A DNA stretch of 38,215 nucleotides from a virus, in IMG/VR virus record IMGVR_UViG_3300044695_003444, positions 1 through 38,215 of that record; one strand, written 5' to 3'. Shown in pieces: positions 8,001-17,363 of the stretch. The position numbers and the translations under genes were made by a program. Within the stretch, counting starts at the first letter, position 1, and the number at the start of each line of letters is the position of its first letter. Below the pieces are notes generated by a model. The model worked only from the letters and a program-made list of their open reading frames with translations, did not search any database and was not told the DNA's origin.

Positions 8001-8942
8001 TTACAAAACTCTACCGAGACCGCTAAGGAAACTGCCCGTAGCCGGGACAATGCCCGTCGAACTCTTCGAGGTGGACGTCATCCCGCTGCCACCACCCACG
8101 TTCAGCCCCAGCGCGGCCTGGATCATCTGCTGACGCTCCATCGGCAGATTGCGGATCGCGTCCATCTGGGCCTGGCTGAGTTGCTGCTGCTCAGTGCCGA
8201 TGCCCTGCATCGCCTGGCCAGCCTGGTAGCCCATCGTCTGCTGCGCACCGCCGACATTGGCAAGGTTCACTGCAGCGCCTTGGGTCAACTGCTGGCCCTG
8301 CAGTCCTGCGTTTTGGTTCGCCATCTGCGCCCGCATGGCTTGCTCAGCATTGAACTGGTCGGCGGTCAGCGCACGGTTCTGATCGCCCTGGATCAAGTTG
8401 GTGGCCTGGCCGAATCCCTGGTTGTAGATATTGGCCAGACTGTCCAGCGAGTTGCGGTCATAGGCTTCATTGGTCTGCGAGTCCACGATACCGCGCCGGC
8501 TGTTGCTAAACGCACTTGCAGCAGTCATCTTGGCTGCGTCATTGACCTGCGCCATCTGCCGTGCGCGCTCATTGCCTTGCATGAACCGATTGGCCACCTG
8601 GTCCAGATACGGGCTCATGTACGCATTGACGTTCGCATTCAGAAACGACTGCGCACCGACGCCAGGGCCAGCGTTAACCTGCTGCGGGTTATAGCCCAGC
8701 GAGTTAGACAGAGCACCAGCCGCAGTGTTTACTGACCCGAACCCTGGGCCGTTCTGTGCGGTGTTGCGCGTCATCTGCGCGCCCTGCAACCAGTCTGGTG
8801 TGAACCCGGCGAACTGGCGAGCCTGCAGGTTCGCTGCGTCGTTTTGGACGGACCCTACGTTGCCCGTGAAGAGGTTCTTGAAGTCCCTGTCGAGTCCCGA
8901 CTTCTGCGTCGAACCACCGAATAGCGTCTGCATGAAACTCAT
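8001..8942 (-). CDS. Gln/Asn/Ala-rich internal virion protein
   Basis: A 313-residue protein with ATG start and a strong TAAGGAG upstream. It is very rich in Gln, Asn and Ala. Residues about 105-170 hold the pattern NAYMSPYLDQVANRF ... AASAFSNSRRGIVDSQTNEA, which I recall from internal or tail-associated proteins of many environmental podoviruses. The C-terminus is Gly/Ser-rich and ends in a short hydrophobic FLSGLGRVL. It probably belongs to the ejection or tail-core apparatus. No enzyme motif is present. Confidence 0.6.
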   Translation of the reverse strand: MSFMQTLFGGSTQKSGLDRDFKNLFTGNVGSVQNDAANLQARQFAGFTPDWLQGAQMTRNTAQNGPGFGSVNTAAGALSNSLGYNPQQVNAGPGVGAQSFLNANVNAYMSPYLDQVANRFMQGNERARQMAQVNDAAKMTAASAFSNSRRGIVDSQTNEAYDRNSLDSLANIYNQGFGQATNLIQGDQNRALTADQFNAEQAMRAQMANQNAGLQGQQLTQGAAVNLANVGGAQQTMGYQAGQAMQGIGTEQQQLSQAQMDAIRNLPMERQQMIQAALGLNVGGGSGMTSTSKSSTGIVPATGSFLSGLGRVL

Positions 8943-8952
8943 TGCGTACTCC

Positions 8953-9159
8953 TTAAATTGCCGTGGCGGACAACACGCCCGCGTTGCTGACCACCACGCT
9001 GAATCGAGTGCCGTTTGCTGATGTCAGGACAAGCCGCGCTGCACCGATCTCAACGTCCTGGTTGCGCTTGTGGTTCAAGTAGTCGGCCCGCTCCATCAGC
9101 ACTCGGGTCTCTGCCTGGTCGCGACGGTCGTACCCTGTTGGAGGATTCGGCAGCTTCAT
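8953..9159 (-). CDS. Small conserved tail-locus protein
   Basis: A 68-residue protein overlapping the upstream tail gene stop as ATGA. It has a polar N-terminus (PNPPTGYDRRDQAETR), a charged helix, then two probable beta strands (ARLVLTSANGTRFSVVVSN). Small proteins of this pattern are common just after podovirus tail genes but have no known function. It may be a small virion or assembly factor. Confidence 0.65.
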   Translation of the reverse strand: MKLPNPPTGYDRRDQAETRVLMERADYLNHKRNQDVEIGAARLVLTSANGTRFSVVVSNAGVLSATAI

Positions 9160-10637
9160 CGACCACCCCCCGCGACTGCCTCGAGCCGCATCGTGCCAAC
9201 GCGCCAGTCAGCATTGCGCACTGCCTCCACGCGCATGCGCACCTGCCTGCCGGTGAACCGCAAGTCGGTAGGCGCGGCCATCGCGTAGGGACCGAACGTC
9301 GTCTCTGCCGCGTTGGGATAAAACTTCAGCTTGAACTTCGCGCTGACGTCGCCCTGCGTGCGCTCGTCTGGCACCATGGATCGCACGACCATCACTTGGT
9401 CGCCATTGCCGATCTCAAGCGGGCCCGTCTCAGCAAACGGAGTAGCCGAGTCGTAGAGCCAACCAATCTCATGGTCGTAGATAAAGCCTGAGCCATCGAT
9501 TGCGATGGGGTTGTCGAACACGCCGATGTCAGAGCCGATCGTGCGGCCCAATGCGCCGACGGTCCAATGGTTCTCTCGGTAATTCCAGACCACGTAGCGG
9601 TCGCACTCAGTGCTAGAGCCGCTGGGATAAAACCACCAGACCTCGCCGAACTTTGCGTTATGCATTGCGGCGATCTTCGAGCACTGTGCAACGTTCAAGT
9701 CGCGGTACACGTAGTCGCTAATCTCGGATGCGAGAGGCTTGCTGTAGCCATCGAAGATCCAGAACCCTGACTTGCTCATCCATACCGCGAACGTCTCTGC
9801 AGCGGCCACAGCATTCGCACCTATCAAACCGCAGCCCGAGCCGACACGCTCAAACCCGTAAATGAATGGCGGGCCACTGTAGACCGCCAGGTGTACGTCA
9901 GAGTCGGTCCAGATGAGAGTGCCACTGCGCACGCGCCGACCGGCAATGATCGTCCCAGCAGTCTGCAGATCAAACGATCCCGCCTGGTTTGTCGGCAGAT
10001 CCGTCCAGACCGTGTTGTTCTCTTGGTCAGACCACGCAACCCTGCGCACGTTGCCGCCAGCACCGAGCGCGAATACAAAGCGCTCAGCAGTGACAATCAT
10101 TGCGCGGTTAAGGATCGGCGCATTGGTCACCTGCAAGGCCAGGCCTGCAGAGCCAGGCACCCACTCGTAAATCTTGCCGTCCGTAGAGGCGCAGGCCAGC
10201 AGGTTCTCGCCCCAAGTGTCCAAAGACCAAGTCGTGACGTCCAGGACGCCGCTGGTAGCGTTCTGAGGGCGTGGCACACCGTACTGGCTGGCACCAAAGG
10301 CCTGTGCCCCATAGCCAAGTGCAGCCACCGCATCGGGCCTGCCGACCGAGTAGCCGGAAGGAGTTACATCAGACAGGCTTAGGCCGCCCTCGCTGACGTA
10401 GAGCTTGGAGTGCGTACCGATCGCTGCGTACTTAATTGCGTTGTTCGCCGACCAGGTCAGCAGGCCGCGAGCCTTGCCAGTGACCGCTGACGTGATCCGC
10501 TTTCGCCAGCCGCCCACGGGGCGCATCACTCCTTCAAACCACCTGACCAAGTTGGCATCGTGCCACCGCCCTGATGCCTGGTACTCGGTGCCGTTGCGAT
10601 AGACGCCTGGCGGGATCTTGAGCGGAATGTAGGCCAT
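9156..10637 (-). CDS. Tail hub / DNA-stabilisation protein, beta-propeller-like
   Basis: A 493-residue protein beginning MAYIPLKIPPGVYRNGTEYQ, an N-terminus typical of podovirus packaged-DNA stabilisation or tail-tube proteins (P22 gp10 type; T7 gp12 occupies a similar place). The body is a chain of short beta-strand blades with W/Y-rich turns such as GFWIFDGYSKPL, WWFYPSG and YVVWNYRENHWTV (about 150-400), consistent with a propeller. The C-terminal ~90 residues form a separate beta domain. It would seal the portal channel below the adaptor and hold packaged DNA. The fold and role are inferred from motif pattern and neighbours. Confidence 0.7.
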   Translation of the reverse strand: MAYIPLKIPPGVYRNGTEYQASGRWHDANLVRWFEGVMRPVGGWRKRITSAVTGKARGLLTWSANNAIKYAAIGTHSKLYVSEGGLSLSDVTPSGYSVGRPDAVAALGYGAQAFGASQYGVPRPQNATSGVLDVTTWSLDTWGENLLACASTDGKIYEWVPGSAGLALQVTNAPILNRAMIVTAERFVFALGAGGNVRRVAWSDQENNTVWTDLPTNQAGSFDLQTAGTIIAGRRVRSGTLIWTDSDVHLAVYSGPPFIYGFERVGSGCGLIGANAVAAAETFAVWMSKSGFWIFDGYSKPLASEISDYVYRDLNVAQCSKIAAMHNAKFGEVWWFYPSGSSTECDRYVVWNYRENHWTVGALGRTIGSDIGVFDNPIAIDGSGFIYDHEIGWLYDSATPFAETGPLEIGNGDQVMVVRSMVPDERTQGDVSAKFKLKFYPNAAETTFGPYAMAAPTDLRFTGRQVRMRVEAVRNADWRVGTMRLEAVAGGGR

Positions 10638-10638
10638 G

Positions 10639-10872
10639 TCAGCGCACCGCTAGCCGATCGACCTTCTCTTCGAGCCGGTCGAACCTTGCGACGACGGTTT
10701 GCATCAAGTCCTTCATGTCATCGCGCCTGGCGTAGGTTTCGGGAAGGCTTCGCTCAAGCTCGGTGACCGTGTCGCGCAGGCTTGAGACTGCGTCCCAGAT
10801 CGTTCGCAGTGCCCATCCGCCGACCGTGCCAGCGACAAGGATCGCCACGTTGAAAGCGTCTCGCCAGTCCAT
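10639..10872 (-). CDS. Small membrane protein with coiled coil (possible holin-related)
   Basis: A 77-residue protein with one membrane helix at about residues 7-25 (AFNVAILVAGTVGGWALRTI). It is followed by a heptad-like coiled coil of about 50 residues ending RFDRLEEKVDRLAVR. Start is ATG one base after the stop of the collar-domain gene region, and the next gene begins one base after its stop, so it is inside the tail operon. Membrane-plus-coil proteins of this size occur in phages as holins, antiholins or unassigned proteins. Order is reversed from XhlA-type proteins, which carry the helix at the C-terminus. Function unknown. Confidence 0.65.
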   Translation of the reverse strand: MDWRDAFNVAILVAGTVGGWALRTIWDAVSSLRDTVTELERSLPETYARRDDMKDLMQTVVARFDRLEEKVDRLAVR

Positions 10873-10873
10873 G

Positions 10874-11641
10874 TCAGGCCGTCCTCATGATGTAGGCGAG
10901 CGCGTAGTAGGGCGGCAGGTTTGCGTTGGCGGCAGATGAGCCATCAGACGACGTACTGCCAGACACAGAAACGCTGTGGGTGTGATCGCCAGCAGCGTTG
11001 ATGCTTATGCCGGTGGCCGCTGCGTTTGTTGTGCCTGGGTAAGTAATTGCAGATCCTCCAGGCGGGTCAAAGTCGACTAAATCAACGAAAGTTCCACCGC
11101 TTGCTGAAATGACGTTTCCGTGCGTGTGTGTTGGGTCGTTGACTGAGTGGGAGTGCGAGCCGGCAGACCCAGTTGTTCCAGAAGCGCTGACTGTGTGCGA
11201 GTGGGAAACAAGCGTGGCATTGGCGCTGCCGCCCGTGTTCCCAACTGCGTACGAACTTCCAGCGCCCACCACAAACCGGTCACGCAGGTCTGGCGTTGAG
11301 CTCGCGCCGTTGCACAAGGCCCATCCGGCAGGAATCGACGCAACCGAACCAGACCAAAGAATGATGGCTCCGATCGGCAAGGCAGTCGTGATCAGGTTAT
11401 TTACATACGTCGCAATGGCGGAACCGCCCACCGTGAGCGAACCCGTCACAGCAAGAGTCCCGGCCACACTCAACGTCTTGCCTGCCCCGACGTTCAAGCC
11501 GACGGATGTACCTGAGCCTGCAGCAGCGAACACTGCATCGACCAGGTCAAGGTCCGTATTGAGCTTGGTGCCCCAGGTGTCTGAGGATGCGCCAACCTCA
11601 GGCTTAGTCAGCGCAAGGTTGGCAGTTGTCGTATCTGGCAT
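10874..11641 (-). CDS. Tail fibre protein with collar domain
   Basis: A 255-residue fibre-type protein. Residues 1-45 ([20 protein letters not shown]) are a common phage fibre N-terminal module. About 50-85 is Gly/Val-rich repeat. About 90-130 is a phage tail-collar domain ([33 protein letters not shown]). Residues about 145-230 carry H-x-H pairs (SHSHTV, SHSHSV, THTH, DHTHSV) like those that bind metal in trimeric fibre needles. The end [14 protein letters not shown] is the usual collar terminus. It probably forms a trimeric receptor-contact fibre. Confidence 0.85.
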   Translation of the reverse strand: MPDTTTANLALTKPEVGASSDTWGTKLNTDLDLVDAVFAAAGSGTSVGLNVGAGKTLSVAGTLAVTGSLTVGGSAIATYVNNLITTALPIGAIILWSGSVASIPAGWALCNGASSTPDLRDRFVVGAGSSYAVGNTGGSANATLVSHSHTVSASGTTGSAGSHSHSVNDPTHTHGNVISASGGTFVDLVDFDPPGGSAITYPGTTNAAATGISINAAGDHTHSVSVSGSTSSDGSSAANANLPPYYALAYIMRTA

Positions 11642-11651
11642 GTCTGCCCCT

Positions 11652-12389
11652 TTAAGATTCGATCAGGACCGGCGTCCAGACCTCGCCCGGAGTCGTTTGA
11701 ACGCTCCAGGCAAAGCCACTTGCGCGCTTGCCAGCGGCCACCGCGTTGGCGATGAACGTGGCCACCTGAGTGTTTGAGGAGTATCCGAACGGCAGGCCTG
11801 CAGCCACAGCGTTTGCCGTTCCCATTTGAATGGCGGAATCGACAATGACCGTGGCACCGATCGGCCCGCCAGAGTTGGCATTGCCGACGTTGCACTCGAT
11901 CGTTACGTTGTCGATCAGCGGCTGGTACTCGAGCTCTGCCCACGTAACTTGCACCGAGTAAAGGTACACAGACCCGGTGCTACCCTCGGCCACCGCATTG
12001 CCAACCAGCATCGGCAGGGTGACGCTCTCGCCGATTGCAAAAGTGCTACCTGCAGCGGTTGCGTTGCCAACCAGCAGCGCCACGGATTCGTTGATGGATG
12101 TCGCCGCACCTGCCGCTACAGCATTGCCCGCGCCAGCAGAGATTGCTTCGTTAATCGCAACCGCACTGCCGCCGGCATCTGCATTGCCAACCTGCGTCGG
12201 CAAGTCGACGGGCAACGAGAACGCACTACCTGCAGCAGCCGCATCGCCAACGCCAAACACAATCGACGTTGCAATCGCCGCCTGGCCACCACCGTTGGCT
12301 ACCGCGTTGCCGACGTTGGCAGAAATGGTCGTGGGCGACGTACCTTGATACTGACCCTCTGCCCAGGTGACGCGGACGACGTACGGCAT
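11652..12389 (-). CDS. GNAVAAG-repeat tail protein
   Basis: A 245-residue protein built from about nine repeats of a (V/I)GNAxAxG motif spaced roughly 18-25 residues apart: [73 protein letters not shown] second internal duplication pairs [11 protein letters not shown] near the N-terminus with [11 protein letters not shown] near residue 148. It has no signal peptide. The repeat suggests an elongated beta-rich fibre or linker. The same motif occurs in the gene at 16019-16261. Function unknown; a structural part of the fibre locus is likely. Confidence 0.7.
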   Translation of the reverse strand: MPYVVRVTWAEGQYQGTSPTTISANVGNAVANGGGQAAIATSIVFGVGDAAAAGSAFSLPVDLPTQVGNADAGGSAVAINEAISAGAGNAVAAGAATSINESVALLVGNATAAGSTFAIGESVTLPMLVGNAVAEGSTGSVYLYSVQVTWAELEYQPLIDNVTIECNVGNANSGGPIGATVIVDSAIQMGTANAVAAGLPFGYSSNTQVATFIANAVAAGKRASGFAWSVQTTPGEVWTPVLIES

Positions 12390-12391
12390 GG

Positions 12392-13885
12392 TTAGGCGCT
12401 CACAAACCGCAGCCGCAGGTCAGACCAGTCCGTCACAGCAGCCCAATCGCCAGGGGCGACGGCCAGAGCGTAGGTGCCGTTGGCGTTGCGAGTCGTGTCG
12501 GCCTTGATGAGCGTGCCGGCAGACCCTTGTCGTAGCGACACCGTGACCGTTGCGCCGCCGTCGACCCCTGTCACCTTGTAGTTGATAACAAGGTTTGTGC
12601 CGACCTGCGGAGGCGTCATTGACGCCAGCTTCACTTCGTCGGTCTGGCCCGCAGCGGTGGCGACGATGTAGTCGTTGTCGTCGGCTACCGTCTCATCGAT
12701 CAGGGTGTAGTGCGTGCTGCCGGATGAAGTCGACCACTGGGTGGTGATGTCGCTGGTGGGGCGAGCGTAGGTGTAGGTGATGAACGGAAATTCCCACGCG
12801 CCGATGGTCGGGGTGGTTTGATGGCGTGCGCTCCCAATGATGTCAAGGTCGTTGGTGTTCGTCTGGTCACGTGTGCCTGCGTTTATTACGTCTGCACCGG
12901 CTTTGATACGGAAATCTTCAGATCCGCCAGTCAAAGAAGTGAACTGATTGGCAGCTGTTTTGGAGACGATGTTGCCGGTAGCCGACCAACTAAAAGCCGA
13001 TAAATCTGTGATGTTGTAAGTGCTGGCAGCGGCGTTAAAAGCGCCCGCATCTCCAGCATCAAGCGTGAAGCCAAAAATTGTGCAGTTCTTTACTGTTACA
13101 TTATTGGACGAAGTAGCGGCAAACCTTGCAGCACTACCGGTATTGTAGAAAGTACAACTGTCTAGTACATAATTCTGCGCTCTCGCCCACATAAAAAATG
13201 TGGATGAAAAATTTGAATAAACTAGGCAATTAGTCATCCCTAGTCCACCAAAACTTTGCCCAAGAGCAACAGTAAAGCTACCGGTATTTACAATACATTG
13301 GCTTAGATTAAATCGGCTATTCGATCCGTCTGGAGACAGTCTGCCGCTAAGCTGCACCCCTCTTATAAAAGAAAAGCCGCCCGCATTTGCATAATAAACC
13401 GCGCCGCTCTGGCTAATCGCCACTCCATTTGCGTTATTGTAGCGAAGCGCATTCGTCAGCTTATTTGCATTATCAAGAAAACTTTGACCGCTAGCCGGCT
13501 CAAGCCAAGGGAACCTGTCAGCGTCTGTTTTTCCAGCAAAACTCGTGAAATCTATTAACGCCGACCACTGAGTTGCTCCATTCCCTTCTTTGTAAATCAA
13601 CCCTTTCCATATCTGATTTGTGGTTGTTAATGTTGGGCCTGCCGCAATCCAAGCTGCAATTGTTTGATAATCTCTTGTTGCTCCGCCGATTGTTTTTTCA
13701 ACTATCTCAACCCAAAAAGTATTAGCGCCAGTTGCCGGGGTGTTGCCGGTGCTGGTTGCCTTGCATTTGAACTTTGTGCCACCAAAAATAACTACATCAC
13801 CGTTGACGTAAGTTGTCCCGGCGCTATAAGTAAGCGGAGTGCCGCCGGTAGCCGCATATGCGGAAAGATTTACAGATAGCGCCAT
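12392..13885 (-). CDS. Tail spike-like protein with carbohydrate-binding and beta-helix regions
   Basis: A 497-residue protein. Residues about 18-62 (YSAGTTYVNGDVVIFGGTKF) resemble a small chitin-binding type module. About 95-340 has short stacked strands with Asn/Ser turns, including VLDSCTFYNTG and NVTVKNCTIFGFTLDAG, which fits a right-handed parallel beta helix of the pectate-lyase type. About 370-497 is a beta-sandwich-like C-terminal part. It would bind, and possibly cut, host surface sugars. Catalytic acids cannot be assigned by eye. Base composition changes inside this gene: the part nearest 12392 is GC-rich, while the part from about 12900 upward is AT-richer. Confidence 0.7.
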   Translation of the reverse strand: MALSVNLSAYAATGGTPLTYSAGTTYVNGDVVIFGGTKFKCKATSTGNTPATGANTFWVEIVEKTIGGATRDYQTIAAWIAAGPTLTTTNQIWKGLIYKEGNGATQWSALIDFTSFAGKTDADRFPWLEPASGQSFLDNANKLTNALRYNNANGVAISQSGAVYYANAGGFSFIRGVQLSGRLSPDGSNSRFNLSQCIVNTGSFTVALGQSFGGLGMTNCLVYSNFSSTFFMWARAQNYVLDSCTFYNTGSAARFAATSSNNVTVKNCTIFGFTLDAGDAGAFNAAASTYNITDLSAFSWSATGNIVSKTAANQFTSLTGGSEDFRIKAGADVINAGTRDQTNTNDLDIIGSARHQTTPTIGAWEFPFITYTYARPTSDITTQWSTSSGSTHYTLIDETVADDNDYIVATAAGQTDEVKLASMTPPQVGTNLVINYKVTGVDGGATVTVSLRQGSAGTLIKADTTRNANGTYALAVAPGDWAAVTDWSDLRLRFVSA

Positions 13886-13892
13886 TTGTCAA

Positions 13893-16019
13893 TTACGGAG
13901 AGGTTGCGTTGGAAATACTAAACACATGAACAACAATGCGGCCAGCTCCACCAGAGATATTGGTAACAAAAATCCTTTTGTTTGCGGCATCGTATGTCAT
14001 TCCGCCAATTTTTCCATTGTCATATATCGGCATCTGCAAGTTCCAAACGGCATATGGCTTCATGTTGTTTGGGTTGATATTTCCCAGTCTTGCTTGCTCT
14101 AACTCGTTGGCGTCATAAGCCCAGCAACGGAGAAAATAAGGATAATTATGCTCTCCGGTGCTTGATTCAGATGGGTCGTAACATTTGACTCCGCCCCTCA
14201 CTTGAGTAGGAGAAGAATACTCATAAAAGTTGTTTCCACCCCTCTCCATCATAAGCACTGATCTTGTTCCATTTGGAACAACAGTGCCCATATTTCCCCC
14301 GCTAGAAGTATCATCCCAAACACAAAGGTATGGGTAGTTTGCGGCAGTCGTTCCTTGTACGTTTTGAAAACCATTTGGCTCATACATTGCCAGGGCTTTT
14401 GCAGCAATCGGCGGAATTAAAAACCAGCTTCCGCTTGTTGGCGTTTGCGCCCAAGTAGACGGGGCAATAGATGCAACTTTTGTCCCGCCATCATATGCAG
14501 TGACAACTTTTGCAGCCGACAGCCCTTCTTTTGATGTTAGCCAATAACCATTATAAAAATTATTGGTTCCGCTCATGCCCGTTCCGCTGCTTAAAGTCAT
14601 TGTTGTTGAGTTGGCAGCGACAAAAGCCCCTTGTTTTGAATTCGCAGCCGAAGCAGTAAAGTCAGACAAATTAAAACTAGCAATAGCAGGGCCGTCAGAT
14701 GTATTAGCATCAATTGATTGAGCAGCAAGGCCACATATATGAGTGCCTCCTAGCTTTGACTGCAAAGCAGTTGGAACCGTTGTAACATACCCAGCGTAAC
14801 ATCTTGGATTGTTTCTATAAGTCGCATCCGCTACAGCAAACGGCCCTTCTAACTGACCTGTCGTGGAAAGATTTAACGGCCTTCTCCAAAACCAAGCTCC
14901 GTTAGTGATGGCGGAATAAAGAGCGTGAAGAGTAATAATCAACTTGCCGCCATCAACAAGCAGCCCGCCTAATAATTTATCTCCAGCAATCCCAGCAGGA
15001 CTTTGACCTTCAAGTGGGTCTAAAACTATATTTTGAATTGTTGACGCTGTTGGCGGAGATGTTTTTGATGGGGTTGGTATGGTTATTTCGCCAATACCAA
15101 TAGTTCCACCGCCATTTAAAAATAACGACCCAGCGCCTTCGTTTCCAGCCGGGTTGTATGCTATTGCATATCCAAACACATAATTCGGATTCGGGTAATA
15201 GTCTGGCGTAAAAAAACACCCTTCCCATACTAAATTATCTGCATAAACAAGATTTGGGTCTCTTGTTCCGGTTATTGTGCAATTAGCTGTCGTTACTGTC
15301 GTGAGGTTTGATGTTGCTGGGAAATACGCTGTTTCTTGAACTGAATATTCACTAGGGTCTGGTGGAGTGTATGCTCCTCCAATGCCACCGTTTAAGGCAG
15401 AAATAGCAACATTCCCTTTGTACCACTGATATCGCCGTTGAACAGGGTATGCATTGCATACTCCCCAAACAGTTGTATTAGCAATTGGCTCATATCCTTC
15501 CCAGGAATACAAAGCCCAAACGGTCGTATTGGCAACTGGAGCGTACCCGCCCCAATTTGCACCACTCAAAGTTGCGGTTTTTGTTCCCCCGTTGTAACTA
15601 ACAATAGTTCTTGGGGTGGGGCTATTAGTTTGGTTTTTGAACGCTAAAGTGAACCCAACATAATCACCGCTGGTTCCTGACGCATACGGCGATCCGCCAA
15701 GATAAATAGTTGTATCGCCGAACGTTGTTACCGTTCCTTGTAATGGCCTATTCTGCGGGGAAAGCGAAGACCAACCATAGGGATACAAAGTGGCAATCTT
15801 TGTACTACCATCGTATGACTCAATACCCCTATTTATTGGCGGGTTTGCTTGATTAACGTAGCACAAAGCATAATCGACATATGCGTTATTTGTTGCAGAA
15901 CCGCCGTTTAGTGTGATGCTGTATGCTGTAAATGCAGCAGTCGTGCCAGTTGCTTCATAATTAAACTGATTGTTATACTGACCTGCAAAAACCGTAAGAA
16001 TAGAACCAACGGCAGGCAT
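13893..16019 (-). CDS. Large tail fibre/spike protein in AT-rich patch
   Basis: A 708-residue protein. I place the start at the ATG at 16019, which shares a base with the upstream stop (TAATG) and has GGAGGG upstream; a TTG five codons earlier would read through that ribosome site. The protein is rich in Asn, Thr, Gly and Tyr. Repeated turns ESYDGSTKIATL (about 67-78), SYNGGTKTATL (141-151) and AYDGGTKVASI (about 510) suggest repeated beta modules, and GYAPVANTTVW is followed 17 residues later by GYEPIANTTVW. No enzymatic motif was recognised. Its base composition differs clearly from the capsid genes, consistent with exchange of host-range cassettes. Confidence 0.65.
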   Translation of the reverse strand: MPAVGSILTVFAGQYNNQFNYEATGTTAAFTAYSITLNGGSATNNAYVDYALCYVNQANPPINRGIESYDGSTKIATLYPYGWSSLSPQNRPLQGTVTTFGDTTIYLGGSPYASGTSGDYVGFTLAFKNQTNSPTPRTIVSYNGGTKTATLSGANWGGYAPVANTTVWALYSWEGYEPIANTTVWGVCNAYPVQRRYQWYKGNVAISALNGGIGGAYTPPDPSEYSVQETAYFPATSNLTTVTTANCTITGTRDPNLVYADNLVWEGCFFTPDYYPNPNYVFGYAIAYNPAGNEGAGSLFLNGGGTIGIGEITIPTPSKTSPPTASTIQNIVLDPLEGQSPAGIAGDKLLGGLLVDGGKLIITLHALYSAITNGAWFWRRPLNLSTTGQLEGPFAVADATYRNNPRCYAGYVTTVPTALQSKLGGTHICGLAAQSIDANTSDGPAIASFNLSDFTASAANSKQGAFVAANSTTMTLSSGTGMSGTNNFYNGYWLTSKEGLSAAKVVTAYDGGTKVASIAPSTWAQTPTSGSWFLIPPIAAKALAMYEPNGFQNVQGTTAANYPYLCVWDDTSSGGNMGTVVPNGTRSVLMMERGGNNFYEYSSPTQVRGGVKCYDPSESSTGEHNYPYFLRCWAYDANELEQARLGNINPNNMKPYAVWNLQMPIYDNGKIGGMTYDAANKRIFVTNISGGAGRIVVHVFSISNATSP

Positions 16020-16261
16020 TACGCAGCCCTCCAAACGTAAATGCTCGGTGCTGTAACTACAGTCGGCCCGCCAGAGCTATTAACACCGACCGTCAACCCC
16101 GCCGCCACCGCATTACCGATCCCCGTGGCAATCGGGCCGTTGCCAGGCGTCACACCTGCAGTCAGCCCCAGCGCCACCGCATTGCCGATGCTGGCGGCGA
16201 TAGACGACGCTCCGCCGCCGGCCCTTACCCAGCGCAGCGCTACGTTGACCGCACCGGACAT
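16019..16261 (-). CDS. Short GNAVAAG-motif protein
   Basis: An 80-residue Gly/Ala-rich protein with two copies of the repeat IGNAVALGLTAGV and IGNAVAAGLTVGV, about 24 residues apart, and a C-terminus IYVWRAA. The motif is that of the 245-residue protein at 11652-12389, although the two genes are 3.6 kb apart with two spike genes between them. The stop overlaps the next start as TAATG. It is probably a small structural piece of the fibre locus. Function unknown. Confidence 0.65.
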   Translation of the reverse strand: MSGAVNVALRWVRAGGGASSIAASIGNAVALGLTAGVTPGNGPIATGIGNAVAAGLTVGVNSSGGPTVVTAPSIYVWRAA

Positions 16262-16264
16262 GGC

Positions 16265-16732
16265 TTAGCTTTGGGTGATGGTCAGGATGTCGTCGTTTGC
16301 GCCGCTCCAATCAAGCGTCAGCGAGCCGGCCTGGATGCTGCGGTCAGAGCCCAGATCAACAAACGCAAGCGCTTGCTTGGCCGCGTTGGTGTTGTTGTAA
16401 ATGATTCCCCACCGTGCAGCCGTAAACCCAGTCGCATCCTGAGCAACGGTCACAGCTGCTGCGCGCAGCGTTGGCACCGTGCCGCCTACGTTGCTCCACG
16501 TCACCGATGAAAGGGTGGGGCCGCCTGCGGTGTACGACGTTCCTGCGGCCACCTGGTTGGTGGCCATGTTGGTGGTGCCGCTGCCGCCAAAATGAGGGGC
16601 TGTTGCGCCAACCGTCGGGGTCGTTGCGGACGTGATGAGCCCGATCTTTAGCGCGTCAGAACCAAGGTTGTGCAGTTTTGAGCCAAGATCGTGCAGACCC
16701 TGTGCAAACCACTTGATATCGCCTACTGCCAT
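16265..16732 (-). CDS. Conserved virion protein of unknown function
   Basis: A 155-residue protein with ATG start and TAAGGAAA upstream. It begins MAVGDIKWFAQGLHDLGSKL and then has the pattern KIGLITSATTP ... GGSGTTNMATNQVAAGTSY, ending LDWSGANDDILTI. I recall this pattern from small beta-rich phage proteins placed between head-completion and fibre genes, but no role is established to my knowledge. A baseplate, fibre-adaptor or decoration role is possible. Confidence 0.65.
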   Translation of the reverse strand: MAVGDIKWFAQGLHDLGSKLHNLGSDALKIGLITSATTPTVGATAPHFGGSGTTNMATNQVAAGTSYTAGGPTLSSVTWSNVGGTVPTLRAAAVTVAQDATGFTAARWGIIYNNTNAAKQALAFVDLGSDRSIQAGSLTLDWSGANDDILTITQS

Positions 16733-16746
16733 GATGTTTCCTTAAA

Positions 16747-17361
16747 TTAAAAGACCGGGCCTCTGGCCCTAAGTGGGGTGCTTGTGTACCGGGCGCGCTC
16801 GTCAGAGATCTGCAGATCGGCCAAGGCCTGCTTGTACAAAGTTGACCAAACCATCACCCGGTCGTCGTCACGCAGGTAAGGTGCCGATGCGATAAGCGAC
16901 CCGTACAAATACAGATCCGGCGAATTGAGCAGCAGCCAGTTGCTGGTGTTGCTGACTGACAGAGCCGGGATGCGCGCGTAATAGACGATCTCGACCGTGA
17001 CCTCGGATGAGGGGTTGGGCACGAGCTCGAGCGTGTCGCCGACGATCGTGAAGTACTTGCTCGCCCCTGCTGGATAGACCTCGCGAATCCGGTCGGCCTG
17101 GTCCATCGCAACGAACTCGAGCGGGGTCACACGCGACCCGTTAATCTGAGCGTTGGTGATCTCGAGCATGTCGCTGGGCAGCGTCGTGAATGCATCGCCG
17201 ATCGTCGCGGTAGAACGCTTGATCATTTGCCGAGTGCGTATCTGCCGGTTGTGCGCGACCTCGGCCATCGAAATGAAGGTCGGGATCGTGGTGACTAAGT
17301 CGGCCCGGTTGAGCCAGTCGCCAATCGATGACTGCAATTCCGCAAACGTCGACAGTGGCAT
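16747..17361 (-). CDS. Head-tail adaptor protein (SU10-adaptor type)
   Basis: A 204-residue protein with the pattern of the SU10-type phage adaptor family: FAELQSSIGDWLNR at the start, IPTFISMAEVAHNRQIRTRQM (about 26-46), TLPSDMLEITNAQING, a central beta part TLELVPNPSSEVTVEIVYYA, and the helix LYLYGSLIASAPYL. It would form the ring attached below the portal, to which the tail binds. Place downstream of portal, scaffold and capsid genes fits. Family call is from recalled pattern. Confidence 0.75.
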   Translation of the reverse strand: MPLSTFAELQSSIGDWLNRADLVTTIPTFISMAEVAHNRQIRTRQMIKRSTATIGDAFTTLPSDMLEITNAQINGSRVTPLEFVAMDQADRIREVYPAGASKYFTIVGDTLELVPNPSSEVTVEIVYYARIPALSVSNTSNWLLLNSPDLYLYGSLIASAPYLRDDDRVMVWSTLYKQALADLQISDERARYTSTPLRARGPVF

Positions 17362-17363
17362 CG

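Noticed and set aside
12392-16261. Diversity-generating retroelement in the fibre locus
   Set aside because: No reverse transcriptase gene and no template/variable repeat pair were seen anywhere in the window.
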